From: Kaistia algarum
GTDB taxonomy: Bacteria > Pseudomonadota > Alphaproteobacteria > Rhizobiales > Kaistiaceae
Length of the DNA: 64,000 nucleotides
Assembly (NCBI RefSeq): GCF_026343945.1
Contig: NZ_JAPKNJ010000004.1
Span: 248,001 to 312,000 of the forward strand
Reading direction: 5' to 3'
Under the pieces are notes generated by a model. That model was not told the origin of the DNA. It was given only the letters and a program-made list of their open reading frames with translations, and searched no databases. This document shows positions 36,774-46,010 of the stretch, in pieces (the first letter of the stretch is position 1; the number at the start of each line of letters is the position of its first letter). Both the position numbers and the translations under genes were made by a program.

Positions 36774-37403
36774 TCACTTCGTCCCGTACATCCGGTCGCC
36801 GGCATCGCCGAGCCCCGGCACGATGTAGCCCTTGTCGTTCAGCTTGCGATCGATCGCTGCGGTGAACACAGGGATGTCCGGATGGGCGCCGTGGAACTTG
36901 TCGAGACCCTCGGGCGCGGTTAGCAGGCAGACGAAGCGTATGTCCTTGGCGCCGCGCTCCTTGAGACGGTCGACGGCTGCGATGGCGGAATTGGCGGTGG
37001 CCAGCATCGGGTCGACGACGATGGTGAGGCGTTCCTCCAGATCCTCGGGCGCCTTGAAGTAATATTCGACCGCCGTCAGGGTCTTGGGGTCGCGATAAAG
37101 ACCGATATGAGCGACGCGGGCCGCCGGGACGAGGTCGAGCATACCCTCGAGCAGGCCGTTGCCGGCGCGCAGCACCGAGGCGAAGACCAGCTTCTTGCCG
37201 GCCAGCGTTGGCGTCTGCATCTCGGTCAGCGGCGTCTCGATCGTCGTCGTCGTCAGTTCGAGATCGCGCGTGACCTCGTAGCAGAGCAGCGTCGCGATCT
37301 CGCGCAGCAGCTGTCGAAAGCCCGCCGTCGAAGTGTGCTTGTCGCGCATGATGGTCAGCTTGTGCTGGACCAGCGGATGATTGATCACGGTTACGCTGTT
37401 CAT
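36774..37403 (-). CDS. upp: Uracil phosphoribosyltransferase
   Basis: The 209-residue enzyme converts uracil and PRPP to UMP. It shows [32 protein letters not shown], the PRPP loop [13 protein letters not shown], and ends [11 protein letters not shown], the conserved C-terminus. The start at 37403 follows AGAGGCG. It is divergent from an adenosine deaminase homologue, a common pairing in Hyphomicrobiales pyrimidine/purine salvage. Confidence 0.96.
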   Translation of the reverse strand: MNSVTVINHPLVQHKLTIMRDKHTSTAGFRQLLREIATLLCYEVTRDLELTTTTIETPLTEMQTPTLAGKKLVFASVLRAGNGLLEGMLDLVPAARVAHIGLYRDPKTLTAVEYYFKAPEDLEERLTIVVDPMLATANSAIAAVDRLKERGAKDIRFVCLLTAPEGLDKFHGAHPDIPVFTAAIDRKLNDKGYIVPGLGDAGDRMYGTK

Positions 37404-37559
37404 CGTCGCCTCTTTTGCTTGTCGCCCTAGCCTAACGCTCCCGCGCCGCCGTGCAAATCGCACACCGTGCGCCGCACGCCTTGTCCCCTGCCGATCGCCC
37501 GGCTTGCTCCCTGCCGGACTCGAGGATTATGGTTCGCGCCCCGACCGGAGCCTCCTTCC

Positions 37560-38537
37560 ATGACGACGACCCTCCCGAAAGTCGAGTTGCACTGCCATAT
37601 CGAGGGCGCCGCACGGCCCGATCTCGTGCGCCGCGTCGCGGCTCGCCATGGCGTCAATCTCACCGGTCTCTTCGATGAGCGCGGCAATTATGTCTGGCAC
37701 GATTTCACTTCGTTCATCCGCGCCTATGACATCGCCTCCAGCGTCTTCCGCACGCCTGAGGATTTCCGCGATCTCGCCTTCGACCATTTCACTGCGATCG
37801 CCGCCGAGGGCGCGATCTATGGCGAGGTGTTCATTTCCGCCGATCACGCCCTCGCCTCGGGCCTTCCCTATGCCGACTATGTCGCGGGGCTCGCTGCCGG
37901 TATCGAGGACGCGGAAGCTGCCAAGGGAATCGTCGGTCGGATGGTCGCGACCGGTGTCCGCCATCTGGGGCCGGACCGGGTGTTCGCCGCCGCGAAAACG
38001 GCCGTCGCCGAGCCGCATCCACTGGTAACCGGCTTCGGCGTGGCGGGTGATGAGCGCATGCACCATCCCCGCGATTTCATCGAAGCCTTCCGGATCGCCG
38101 GCGAAGCCGGGCTCGGCCTCACCGCCCATGCCGGCGAGTTGTGCGGCCCGGAAAGCGTCATCGCCGCGCTCGACAATCTCGATATTTCCCGGATCGGCCA
38201 CGGCGTGCGCGCCATCGAGGATGCGGCGCTGGTCGAGCGCCTTGTGGACGAAGGCATCGTGCTTGAACTCTGCCCAGGCTCGAATGTCGCTCTCGGCCTC
38301 TATCCAAACCTTGACGTTCACCCCTTCCGTACCCTGATGGAGTCGGGCGTTGCCGTCACGGTGAGTTCAGACGATCCGCCTTATTTCGGCTCGTCCATCC
38401 GTGCCGAATATGATTGGTTGAACCGGCATCAGGGTCTCGGCGACGAGGATCTGCTGAAGATTGGCCGCACGGCGCTCGGTGCCGCCTTCGTGGATGACGC
38501 GACGCGTCAGCGCCTACTCGTGCGGCTGGACGCCTGA
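37560..38537 (+). CDS. add: Adenosine deaminase family protein (first copy)
   Basis: The 325-residue protein has the metal ligands HCHIEG at residues 11-16, the catalytic TAHAGE, RIGHGVRAIED and SSDDPPYF, all hallmarks of adenosine/adenine deaminases. GGAG precedes the ATG by 9 bases. The product would be inosine or hypoxanthine. It is followed after 9 bases by a PhnD-like binding protein gene. A second family member is at 54178, so the two may differ in substrate. Confidence 0.9.
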   Translation: MTTTLPKVELHCHIEGAARPDLVRRVAARHGVNLTGLFDERGNYVWHDFTSFIRAYDIASSVFRTPEDFRDLAFDHFTAIAAEGAIYGEVFISADHALASGLPYADYVAGLAAGIEDAEAAKGIVGRMVATGVRHLGPDRVFAAAKTAVAEPHPLVTGFGVAGDERMHHPRDFIEAFRIAGEAGLGLTAHAGELCGPESVIAALDNLDISRIGHGVRAIEDAALVERLVDEGIVLELCPGSNVALGLYPNLDVHPFRTLMESGVAVTVSSDDPPYFGSSIRAEYDWLNRHQGLGDEDLLKIGRTALGAAFVDDATRQRLLVRLDA

Positions 38538-38546
38538 GGAGAAACT

Positions 38547-39449
38547 ATGCGCCGGATCGCCCTCGCCCTCGGTCTCGCTCTCTTGTCGGTTCTGCCGGCC
38601 ATTGCCAGCTGGCGTGACGACATCAAGGTCATCAAGGTCGGGTTCCTCGCCGGAGAAAATCCGGCCTATGAGGTCACGCGGATGGAACCGTTCCGCTCGC
38701 GGCTCCAATACGGGCTCGCCGTGCCAGTCGAATTGTTCCCGGCGCGCTCCTATCAGGCGTTAATCGAGGCCGAGGCCTCGGGCCGCATCCAATATGCGAT
38801 CCTCTCCTCCCTCGCCTATGTCGCGCTGGATCAGGACTGCCACTGCGCCGAACCACTGGTCCAGCCGACTGCGGCCAATGGCGCGCGGGGCTTCCGCACC
38901 ATGCTGATGGTGCGCGCCGACGGACCGATCGCCGATCTCGAAGGGGCGAAGGGTACGAGGCTCGCGATTGGCGCCAAGGATTCGATTTCGGGACGCATCG
39001 CGCCCTATTCGGGCCTGGCTGAACAGGGGATCGAGCCGGAGGGCTATTTCGCGCGCACCTTCGAGACGGAAAACGCGCTCTCAGCGTTGACGGCGCTTGT
39101 CGACGGCGAGGCCGACGTCTCCGTTGCCTGGTCGACGGCGAGCGATCCGGCGAGCGCCGAACCGGGCAGCGGACCGATTGCCGACCTTGCCGAACAGCGC
39201 GGCGGGTCCATGCCTGCGCTGAAGTCGATCTGGACCTCGGGCGTCATCCCCTTCGGCCCGCATGCGATCCGCACCGACCTGCCGCCAGAAGCACGCGCCG
39301 CGATTCTCGATACGCTGCTTTCGATGAAAAGCGCATGGCCGGACGCCTATGACGCGGCCGAACGCCAGTCTGGTGGCTTCGTCGCGGCAGACCCAGACCT
39401 CTACAGGCACTTCTCGAACCTGCTCGCCTCCGTCGCGCAGCCGCAGTGA
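38547..39449 (+). CDS. PhnD-like phosphate/phosphonate periplasmic binding protein
   Basis: The 300-residue protein has a signal peptide (MRRIALALGLALLSVLPAIA) and a type-2 binding-protein fold: VIKVGFLAGENPAYE, a conserved SYQALIEAEASGRIQYAILSS segment and GAKGTRLAIGAKDSISG. This is the PhnD/phosphite-binding family. No ABC permease or ATPase is adjacent, so it may serve a distant transporter. GGAGAAACT before its ATG overlaps the end of the deaminase gene, indicating co-transcription. Confidence 0.85.
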   Translation: MRRIALALGLALLSVLPAIASWRDDIKVIKVGFLAGENPAYEVTRMEPFRSRLQYGLAVPVELFPARSYQALIEAEASGRIQYAILSSLAYVALDQDCHCAEPLVQPTAANGARGFRTMLMVRADGPIADLEGAKGTRLAIGAKDSISGRIAPYSGLAEQGIEPEGYFARTFETENALSALTALVDGEADVSVAWSTASDPASAEPGSGPIADLAEQRGGSMPALKSIWTSGVIPFGPHAIRTDLPPEARAAILDTLLSMKSAWPDAYDAAERQSGGFVAADPDLYRHFSNLLASVAQPQ

Positions 39450-39457
39450 GAGGCGCT

Positions 39458-39910
39458 TTAGGGGACCAGTTCCGGCGCGGTCAGGATATTGTCCTGCATC
39501 CGCAGCAAGGTCAGGCGCATCGTCTCGACCACATCCGGATCGATACCGCGCTCGGCATCTTCGCGTACGGACTTACCGATGGCGCGGATGCGGCGAACCA
39601 TATTCGTCGCCGACGGCGTCAGGCGGATGAGCTTGGCACGCCGATCGGCCGGATCGGGAATGCGTTCCACGAGGCCTGCGTTTTCAAGCCGATCCAGGAA
39701 TCCGACGAGGGTCATCGGCTCGACGCAGAGTTCGTCGGCCAAGGTAGACTGACGAAGGCCAGGGCGTCGGCTTACAAAGGCCAGCGTGCGCGCCTCCGCC
39801 ACGGTGAGGCCAAGCCCGGCGTTCTCCAGCGCTCTTTCGAAGCGCCGACGAAGCAGCCGCGCCACGTCCACGAGCACGAAGCCGAGTGGATCCTCAATCG
39901 TTGCCGGCAA
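39458..39910 (-). CDS. MarR-family transcriptional regulator with TTG start
   Basis: The 150-residue regulator has the MarR winged helix (RQSTLADELCVEPMTLVGFLDRLENAGLVE) and the wing PDPADRRAKLIRLT. The start is set at TTG 39910 because AAGGGG is then 6 bases upstream; extending to 39955 would cross an inverted repeat. It converges on the PhnD-like gene with an 8-base gap. An ATATTAT-N9-ATAATAT repeat upstream is a likely operator. Confidence 0.85.
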   Translation of the reverse strand: MPATIEDPLGFVLVDVARLLRRRFERALENAGLGLTVAEARTLAFVSRRPGLRQSTLADELCVEPMTLVGFLDRLENAGLVERIPDPADRRAKLIRLTPSATNMVRRIRAIGKSVREDAERGIDPDVVETMRLTLLRMQDNILTAPELVP

Positions 39911-39927
39911 AGCTGACCCCTTTGTGC

Positions 39928-39950
39928 ATATTATAAGTTTACCATAATAT
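39928..39950. promoter_or_regulatory. Candidate MarR operator upstream of the regulator gene
   Basis: ATATTAT (39928-39934) and ATAATAT (39944-39950) are exact inverted arms around 9 bases, 18 bases before the TTG start. Its AT-richness stands out in this genome and it may overlap a -10 region. Confidence 0.55.
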
Positions 39951-40161
39951 ATCAAATGGAGGCATTGGTGGTCAAGCTATGCATGCTTGTAATATTGCGG
40001 CAGGAGGCGCCATGCTTGATTGACATACCGCAAATTCCCGGACGCAATATCGAATTGCAGCGATGAAGGTTGCCTTTTCAGGGCGTTTCAAGCATTTTGC
40101 GCCGCAAAATGGATAGGCAGAGCGGCCGTCCCCCCGGACCGTCGCCTTTTTGGATTCAATA

Positions 40162-41985
40162 ATGTCGCTTCGCAACATCGCCATCATCGCGCACGTCGAT
40201 CATGGGAAGACCACGCTGGTAGATAAGCTCCTGCAGCAGTCCGGCTCGTTCCGCGACAACCAGCGCGTCGCCGAACGCGTGATGGACTCGAACGACATCG
40301 AGAAAGAACGCGGCATCACCATTCTGGCCAAGGCGACCTCGATCGTCTGGAAGGATGTGCGCATCAACATCGTCGATACGCCTGGCCACGCCGATTTCGG
40401 CGGCGAGGTGGAGCGCATCCTGAACATGGTCGATGGCGTCATCGTGCTGGTCGACGCCGCGGAAGGCCCGATGCCGCAGACGAAATTCGTCGTCGGCAAG
40501 GCTCTCAAGGTGGGTCTGAAGCCGATCGTCGCGATCAACAAGGTCGACAAGCCCGACGCGCGCATCCAGGAAGTCGTCAACGAGGTGTTTGACCTCTTTG
40601 CCGCGCTCGACGCGACCGACGAGCAGCTCGACTTCCCGATCCTTTACGGCTCGGCCAAGCAGGGCTGGATGGGACGCAGCCCCGACGCCTCGCATGACGC
40701 CGGCATGGCGCCGCTGTTCGATCTCGTGCTGGAACATGTTCCCGAGCCGCCGGTCGAGGATGGTCCGTTCCGCATGCTCGGAACGCTGCTGGAAGCCAAT
40801 CCCTATCTCGGCCGCCTGATCACGGGCCGCATCTCGTCGGGTTCGGTCAAGCCGACCCAGATGCTCAAGGTTCTGGCTGCCGACGGGTCAACCGTCGAGA
40901 ATTTCCGCGTTTCAAAGATCCTCGCGTTCCGCGGCATCGAACGTCAGCCGATCGAGGAAGGCATCCAGGGTGATATCGTCGCGATTGCCGGCATGACCAA
41001 GGGTACGGTCGCCGACACGTTCTGCGATCCCTCCGTGACCGAGGCTATCAAGGCGCAGCCGATCGATCCGCCCACCGTGTCGATGACGTTCCTGGTCAAC
41101 GACAGCCCGCTCGCCGGCACCGAGGGCGACAAGGTGACGAGCCGCATGATCCGCGACCGTCTGATGAAGGAAGCCGAAGGCAACGTCGCGCTCAAGATCG
41201 AGGAATCGGCCGGCAAGGACGCTTTCATCGTTTCGGGCCGCGGCGAATTGCTTCTGGCCATCCTGATCGAGAACATGCGCCGCGAAGGCTATGAACTCGG
41301 CGTCTCGCGTCCGCGCGTCGTCTTCCAGAAGGACGAGGCGGGCCAGATCCTCGAGCCGATCGAAGAAGTCATCATCGACGTCGACGAGGAGCATTCCGGC
41401 ATCGTCGTGCAGAAGATGGCCGAGCGGAAGGCCGAGATGATCGAGATGCGCCCCTCCGGCGGCGATCGCCTGCGCCTGGTCTTCCACGCGCCGACCCGCG
41501 GCCTGATCGGCTACCAGGGCGAGCTGCTGACCGATACGCGCGGCACGGCCATCCTCAACCGTCTGTTCTACAAATATGCTCCCTACAAGGGCGAGATCGT
41601 CGGCCGCCGCAATGGCGTGATGATCGCGAATGAGTCCGGCGAAGCCGTGGCTTTCGCGCTCTGGAACCTCGAGGACCGCGGCCCGATGATGATCGAGCCC
41701 GGCTGGAAGGTCTATGAGGGCATGATCGTCGGCGAGCATACGCGCGATAACGACCTTGAAGTGAACGTCCTGAAGGGCAAGAAGCTCTCCAACGTGCGTT
41801 CGGCGAACAAGGACGAAGCCGTTCGCCTGACACCGCCGATCCGCATGACCCTGGAGCGTTCGCTGGCCTGGATCTCGGATGACGAGCTCGTCGAGGTGAC
41901 GCCAAAGTCGGTGCGTCTGCGCAAGATGATTCTCGATCCGACCGATCGCAAGCGTGCGGATCGTTCGAGCAAGGCCACCGCCTGA
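40162..41985 (+). CDS. typA: Ribosome-associated GTPase TypA/BipA
   Basis: The 607-residue GTPase has HVDHGKTTLVDKLL at residues 11-24, ERGITILAKATS, DTPGHADFGGEVER, NKVDKPDAR and a BipA-specific C-terminal domain (GPMMIEPGWKVYEGMIVGEH, VNVLKGKKLSNVRS). It acts on ribosomes in assembly and stress adaptation. The ATG at 40162 gives the conserved MSLRNIAIIAHVDHGK start; a TTG four codons upstream is less likely. Confidence 0.97.
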   Translation: MSLRNIAIIAHVDHGKTTLVDKLLQQSGSFRDNQRVAERVMDSNDIEKERGITILAKATSIVWKDVRINIVDTPGHADFGGEVERILNMVDGVIVLVDAAEGPMPQTKFVVGKALKVGLKPIVAINKVDKPDARIQEVVNEVFDLFAALDATDEQLDFPILYGSAKQGWMGRSPDASHDAGMAPLFDLVLEHVPEPPVEDGPFRMLGTLLEANPYLGRLITGRISSGSVKPTQMLKVLAADGSTVENFRVSKILAFRGIERQPIEEGIQGDIVAIAGMTKGTVADTFCDPSVTEAIKAQPIDPPTVSMTFLVNDSPLAGTEGDKVTSRMIRDRLMKEAEGNVALKIEESAGKDAFIVSGRGELLLAILIENMRREGYELGVSRPRVVFQKDEAGQILEPIEEVIIDVDEEHSGIVVQKMAERKAEMIEMRPSGGDRLRLVFHAPTRGLIGYQGELLTDTRGTAILNRLFYKYAPYKGEIVGRRNGVMIANESGEAVAFALWNLEDRGPMMIEPGWKVYEGMIVGEHTRDNDLEVNVLKGKKLSNVRSANKDEAVRLTPPIRMTLERSLAWISDDELVEVTPKSVRLRKMILDPTDRKRADRSSKATA

Positions 41986-42106
41986 CAAGTTGGCGCGGCA
42001 GATTTCGATCGTAGTGTGACACGGTTGTCACGCGCCGTGCCGGCTCGTTTGCGACCCTCGACAAAGGCCCTTCCACCCTGTCGAAACCGGTCCTATCTTG
42101 CTCTTC

Positions 42107-42619
42107 ATGAGCACGATGTCGATCGGCGTTCGCCGGGCTGAAATGAGCGATGCGGCCGCGATTACAGCGGTCCATGACGGTGCGTGGCGTCAGGCCTATG
42201 ACGGCCTCATCCCGGCACGCGAGCTCAGCCGCATGATCACGCGGCGCGGCCCCGGATGGTGGGGCCGGGCCATTCGGCGCGGCACTGGCATTCTCGTCCT
42301 CGAAGTCGGCGGGACGATCGCCGGCTATGCCACCTACGGCCCGAACCGCGCGCGCAATCTCGTCCAGCGTGGCGAGGTCTACGAAATTTATCTGCGCCCC
42401 GAATATCAAGGCGTCGGCCTTGGCACGCGGCTGTTCCTCGCCGCGCGGCGCGAATTGCTGCGCCACGGCTTCGATTCGGCCGTCGTCTGGGCGCTTGCCG
42501 ACAATGAGGGCGCCTGCCGCTTCTACAAGAACGCCGGTGGCCGAAAGGTGGCGCGCGGCAGCGAGCGTTTCGGCGACACCACGCTCGCCAAGGTCGCCTT
42601 CGCCTTCACCCGCGGCTGA
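42107..42619 (+). CDS. GNAT-family N-acetyltransferase
   Basis: The 170-residue protein has the GNAT acetyl-CoA motif RPEYQGVGLGTRLFLAARREL and a following DNEGACRFYKNAGG, typical of motif B. It transfers an acetyl group from acetyl-CoA to an unknown amine. Starts at 42107 and 42116 are both possible. It stands alone between typA and ppa. Confidence 0.88.
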   Translation: MSTMSIGVRRAEMSDAAAITAVHDGAWRQAYDGLIPARELSRMITRRGPGWWGRAIRRGTGILVLEVGGTIAGYATYGPNRARNLVQRGEVYEIYLRPEYQGVGLGTRLFLAARRELLRHGFDSAVVWALADNEGACRFYKNAGGRKVARGSERFGDTTLAKVAFAFTRG

Positions 42620-42742
42620 TCGCTGCCTTGCTGCGCTTTTCGCGCGGCGCATGATGCCGTCACGCAGTTCATTCTTGCTGTTGTCTTGGTCCCCGCTTAA
42701 TAGCGTCGGCTAGCTTTCCAAAGCGACACGAAGGACTTTCCC

Positions 42743-43273
42743 ATGCGTATCGACGCTGTACCGATCGGCAAGAACCCGCCCCACGACATCAACGTCATCA
42801 TCGAAGTGCCCGTCGGCGGCGAGCCGATCAAGTACGAGATGGATAAGGAAGCCGGGGCGCTCTACGTCGACCGATTCCTCTACACGCCGATGCGGTATCC
42901 GGGGAATTACGGCTTCGTCCCCCACACGCTCTGCGGCGACGGCGATCCCATCGACGTGCTGATCGCCAGCCAGCGCGCCATCATCCCGGGTGCGATCATG
43001 AATTGCCGTCCGGTTGGCGTTCTGCGCATGCGCGACGAGGGTGGCGAGGACGAGAAGATCCTCGCGGTCCCTTCGACGAAGCTCTCGCGCCGCTACGAGA
43101 AGGTCGAGTCCTACAAGGACCTGCCGGAGATCACGCTGCAGCAGATCGAGCACTTCTTCCAGCACTACAAGGACCTGGAAGCCGGCAAGTGGGTCGAGAT
43201 AGCCGGTTGGGGCGGCCGCGACGAGGCCGAGCAGTTGATCATCGACGCGATCGAGCGCGCCAAGAAGGCCTGA
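42743..43273 (+). CDS. ppa: Inorganic pyrophosphatase
   Basis: The 176-residue soluble family I enzyme hydrolyses pyrophosphate to phosphate. It has [41 protein letters not shown] (the metal site DGDPIDV) and [17 protein letters not shown] lies 8 bases before the ATG. Length is normal. Confidence 0.97.
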   Translation: MRIDAVPIGKNPPHDINVIIEVPVGGEPIKYEMDKEAGALYVDRFLYTPMRYPGNYGFVPHTLCGDGDPIDVLIASQRAIIPGAIMNCRPVGVLRMRDEGGEDEKILAVPSTKLSRRYEKVESYKDLPEITLQQIEHFFQHYKDLEAGKWVEIAGWGGRDEAEQLIIDAIERAKKA

Positions 43274-43280
43274 TGTCATC

Positions 43281-43745
43281 ATGCACCTGTCGCGACGCCG
43301 CTTCCTCGCCGCCACAGCCATTGTGCTGGCGGCGGGCCCGCTCGCCGCGGCAGCGCCCTCGGCCCTGTCCTTCCTGGCCTCGATCTACGATTCTTACGGC
43401 CCGGGAAAATACGGCATTCCCCTCGACGACGAGGCAGCCTTGCGCCGCTGGTTCTCGCCTTCGCTGGCCGACCTGATCCAGAAGGATCGGGCTGCGGCGG
43501 CGGAGGTCGACGAGGTGCCGATGCTGGACGGCGACCCCTTCATCGACGCGCAGGACGGCGACATCACCGACCTGTCGCTCAAGGTCGACGATCTGGGCGA
43601 CGGCAAAGCCATTGGTCACGTCGCCTTCCGCAATTCCGGCGATCCGCGATCGATCGAACTCAAGCTGGTCGAGACGTCTGCAGGCTGGCGCATAGACGAG
43701 ATCAATTGGGGCGACGCGACGCTTCGCGGTCTCTACACGCACTGA
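43281..43745 (+). CDS. Exported DUF3828-like protein
   Basis: The 154-residue protein has a twin-arginine-like signal (SRRRFLAATAIVLAAGPLAAAA). The mature part begins LSFLASIYDSYGPGKYGIPLD and ends with a GWRIDEINWG strand; this resembles DUF3828 proteins, which are small periplasmic domains of unknown role. It starts 7 bases after ppa and is probably co-transcribed. Confidence 0.7.
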   Translation: MHLSRRRFLAATAIVLAAGPLAAAAPSALSFLASIYDSYGPGKYGIPLDDEAALRRWFSPSLADLIQKDRAAAAEVDEVPMLDGDPFIDAQDGDITDLSLKVDDLGDGKAIGHVAFRNSGDPRSIELKLVETSAGWRIDEINWGDATLRGLYTH

Positions 43746-43753
43746 CGAGGGCA

Positions 43754-44074
43754 TCAGCCCGTGCGGGGAAGCCCGGCAACGGCTGCGGATAGGACATCGT
43801 CACCAACCTCGACGGAAAGCGTCTTGATCCGCGCCGTATCGCCGGTGACGATCCGCACCGAAGACCGCGCGACATCCAGCCAATCGGCGATGAGCCTCTC
43901 CAGCGCGCGATTGGCAGCCCCCTTGTCCGGGGGCGCGCTCACCCGCGCCAGCACGACGCAGCGTCCATCCGCCAGCGTTCCAACCCCATCGACACGGTCA
44001 CGCCCACCCTTCGGTGTCAACCGCACATCGAGCCGCAAGGCTCCGCTAACGATCCGGTAGGGATTCGAAGTCAA
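43754..44074 (-). CDS. DUF167 (YggU) family protein
   Basis: The 106-residue protein shows [40 protein letters not shown] and a final [19 protein letters not shown], the DUF167 pattern. The role is unknown. It overlaps the upstream YggT gene by ATGA. The yggT-yggU order is widely conserved. Confidence 0.92.
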   Translation of the reverse strand: MTSNPYRIVSGALRLDVRLTPKGGRDRVDGVGTLADGRCVVLARVSAPPDKGAANRALERLIADWLDVARSSVRIVTGDTARIKTLSVEVGDDVLSAAVAGLPRTG

Positions 44075-44361
44075 AGCACGTTGGGGGCGATGTATATGAT
44101 GATGATCTGCTGGATAAGGTAGATTCCGAGCAGCAGGATCATGGGCGATATGTCGATGGCGCCCAAGGACGGCATGATCCGCCGGATCGGCCGCAAAGCC
44201 GGCTCCGTGGTCTGATAGAGAAAGCTGCCGATCGCCGAGACGAGTTGGTTGCGCGGATTGACCACGCCGAAGGCGTACAGCCAGCTAAAGATGGCGCTCG
44301 CGATGACGACGTACCAGTAGATCTGGAGGGCGAGCATGATGACGTTGAGAATCGCGAGCAT
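44071..44361 (-). CDS. YggT family membrane protein
   Basis: The 96-residue protein has two membrane segments, [23 protein letters not shown] and a C-terminal [17 protein letters not shown], separated by [27 protein letters not shown], the YggT signature. YggT proteins are linked to osmotic or cell-division-associated functions. It leads the yggT-yggU pair. Confidence 0.92.
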   Translation of the reverse strand: MLAILNVIMLALQIYWYVVIASAIFSWLYAFGVVNPRNQLVSAIGSFLYQTTEPALRPIRRIMPSLGAIDISPMILLLGIYLIQQIIIIYIAPNVL

Positions 44362-44507
44362 AGGGCTCCTGGCAGCATGCGTTTGCGGTTCGGCGCTTCC
44401 TCATGTAGCGACCGGCCGCCCGCCCCGCAACCCATGCGGCGATGGGTCAGCCCGACGCTTGACAGCCTCTCTCCCCACACCGTAAATGGCGCCCGTCGCA
44501 AGGCGAT

Positions 44508-44583
44508 GGGGCTGTAGCTCAGATGGGAGAGCGCTGCAATCGCACTGCAGAGGTCAGGGGTTCGATTCCCCTCAGCTCCACCA
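44508..44583 (+). tRNA. tRNA-Ala (anticodon CGC)
   Basis: The sequence folds as a standard cloverleaf: acceptor GGGGCTG pairs with CAGCTCC (one G-U), anticodon stem CTGCA/TGCAG with loop ATCGCAC giving CGC, and T arm AGGGG-TTCGATT-CCCCT. The 3' CCA is encoded (44581-44583). It reads GCG alanine codons. Confidence 0.96.
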
Positions 44584-44824
44584 TTGCCTTCGACGACATC
44601 TGATCCTCCTATTTCCAGTGTCCGGACGAGACTGCGCAAGCTGCGTGGCTGAGGCTTGCTCTGATCCTAGCCCCTTCTGAAATCACGCAGCCCGGTTTGG
44701 TTTGCCGGGTGCGTGAGGACGCATAAGCCCGCGTGGCCGACGGATGGGACCTCTTAGCGCTAGAAAGAGCCGAGGCACCGCTGTAGCGGTAGGGACGCAT
44801 CCGGTTGTCCGTCACGGCGATAAA

Positions 44825-45271
44825 ATGGCGCTTCTGCTTTCCGTCCCTTCCGTCTTCGCCGTCCTCGCCTGTCACTGGCTGGGCCTTGTTCTGATCCGAC
44901 CCGCCTTCGCGGCAAGCCTCCGCCGATTTGGCCCACGCGGGACCTGGGGTGAGGATCTGAGTCTTGCCGTCGTCATCGTCCTGCTCGTCGCCTGGCTTTT
45001 CGTGGATGTGGCGCTCTGCGCGGCCATCCTCATGGCGAGGGACGGATCGATCGGCTTCGACCAATCCTTCCTGTTTGCCGTCGCCAATTTCACGACGGTC
45101 GGCGCCAGCGCTCCCGGGGGTTCGGAATTCTGGGGCCTTGCCGGCCCTCTCGTCGCCATGTGTGGCATCTTCATCTTCGGCTGGACCACGAGCTTTCTCG
45201 TCGATTGCTCCCATGCCGTAAGAGAGTTCCGCCAAACCATCGGCCGTGGGCCCACGATCACGAAACGGTGA
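44825..45271 (+). CDS. Small membrane protein with potassium-channel-like pore segment
   Basis: The 148-residue protein has about three membrane segments (residues 5-25, 46-70, 105-125). Between the last two lies FLFAVANFTTVGASAPGG, which looks like the pore helix and filter of two-TM potassium channels (TTVGYG) but with GAS in place of GYG. It may be a channel with altered selectivity or a non-conducting relative. The ribosome binding site is weak and the start could be upstream at 44744. It lies after tRNA-Ala. Confidence 0.6.
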   Translation: MALLLSVPSVFAVLACHWLGLVLIRPAFAASLRRFGPRGTWGEDLSLAVVIVLLVAWLFVDVALCAAILMARDGSIGFDQSFLFAVANFTTVGASAPGGSEFWGLAGPLVAMCGIFIFGWTTSFLVDCSHAVREFRQTIGRGPTITKR

Positions 45272-45645
45272 GGCTGTAACGAAACGCTCCGTCCTTCCGT
45301 AGTTACGATAGAGCCGGAAAAGCGGCCGACAATCGAAACACGGAGGCGGCCGCGTGAGCCCGAAACATGGCGATCTAATTTGCCGGCTTATTAAATTCGA
45401 CACGAGCCCCTCCGCTCATCATGCGGAGCTATGCGCTCTTCGAACTGCCAGCGCCTGCAGGCAGCCGCACCGCAAGCGAGGCCCCGCCGTAACCAGAATC
45501 TGAGACGCGGGCCACCCGGCCCTCGACCGGGCGCTCGGGACGCAATCCGGCCCGAAGCCCCAAGCCTCGCCGCCCTTTCTACCCTTAGGGCGGCAACTGA
45601 AGCGCGGCCATACCGGCGCGCGATCCCCGACCAAGGAACCCAGCC
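45272..45645. other. Gap before the methionine-rich peptide gene
   Basis: These 374 bases contain no credible gene. They presumably hold the promoter of the methionine-repair locus. I could not identify a sure sigma-factor motif. In related systems this promoter is read by an ECF sigma factor, but none is encoded here. Confidence 0.35.
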
Positions 45646-45933
45646 ATGAACACGCTTGTCCGAACCCTCGCTTTGCCCCTGTTCGCCTTCGCAATCGGCT
45701 CCGGCACGCTCCTCGCGCCCGCCTTTGCCGAGGACGCGATGAAGGCCGATCCCATGGCAGCCGATGCGATGAAGGCCGATTGCATGAAGAAGGCTGGCAT
45801 GGAGACCGACGCCATGAAGAAAGATTCGATGATGAAGGCGTGCGACACCGACGCCATGAAGCCCGACGCTATGGCCCCCGATGCGATGGCGCCCGACGCC
45901 ATGAAGCCCGATGCGATGGCGCCGGCCAAGTAG
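45646..45933 (+). CDS. Periplasmic methionine-rich pentapeptide MXKDX repeat protein (MrpX-like)
   Basis: The 95-residue protein has a signal peptide cleaved after AFA (residue 28). The 67-residue mature part holds 13 methionines, mostly in DAMKPDAMAP-type five-residue repeats, plus two cysteines. It matches the MXKDX repeat family. In Azospira suillum a comparable Met-rich peptide (MrpX) soaks up hypochlorite and is re-reduced by a YedY-type methionine sulfoxide reductase. The next genes encode a cytochrome b, a YedY-like enzyme, MsrA and MsrB, so a sacrificial oxidant sink is likely. Confidence 0.85.
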   Translation: MNTLVRTLALPLFAFAIGSGTLLAPAFAEDAMKADPMAADAMKADCMKKAGMETDAMKKDSMMKACDTDAMKPDAMAPDAMAPDAMKPDAMAPAK

Positions 45934-46010
45934 CGGCTGAGCCGCCGCTTGCAAAGGACCCGGCCACCCTCATCGGCCGGGTCCGCTCCCGCCAGGATCG
46001 GAAATCCGCG

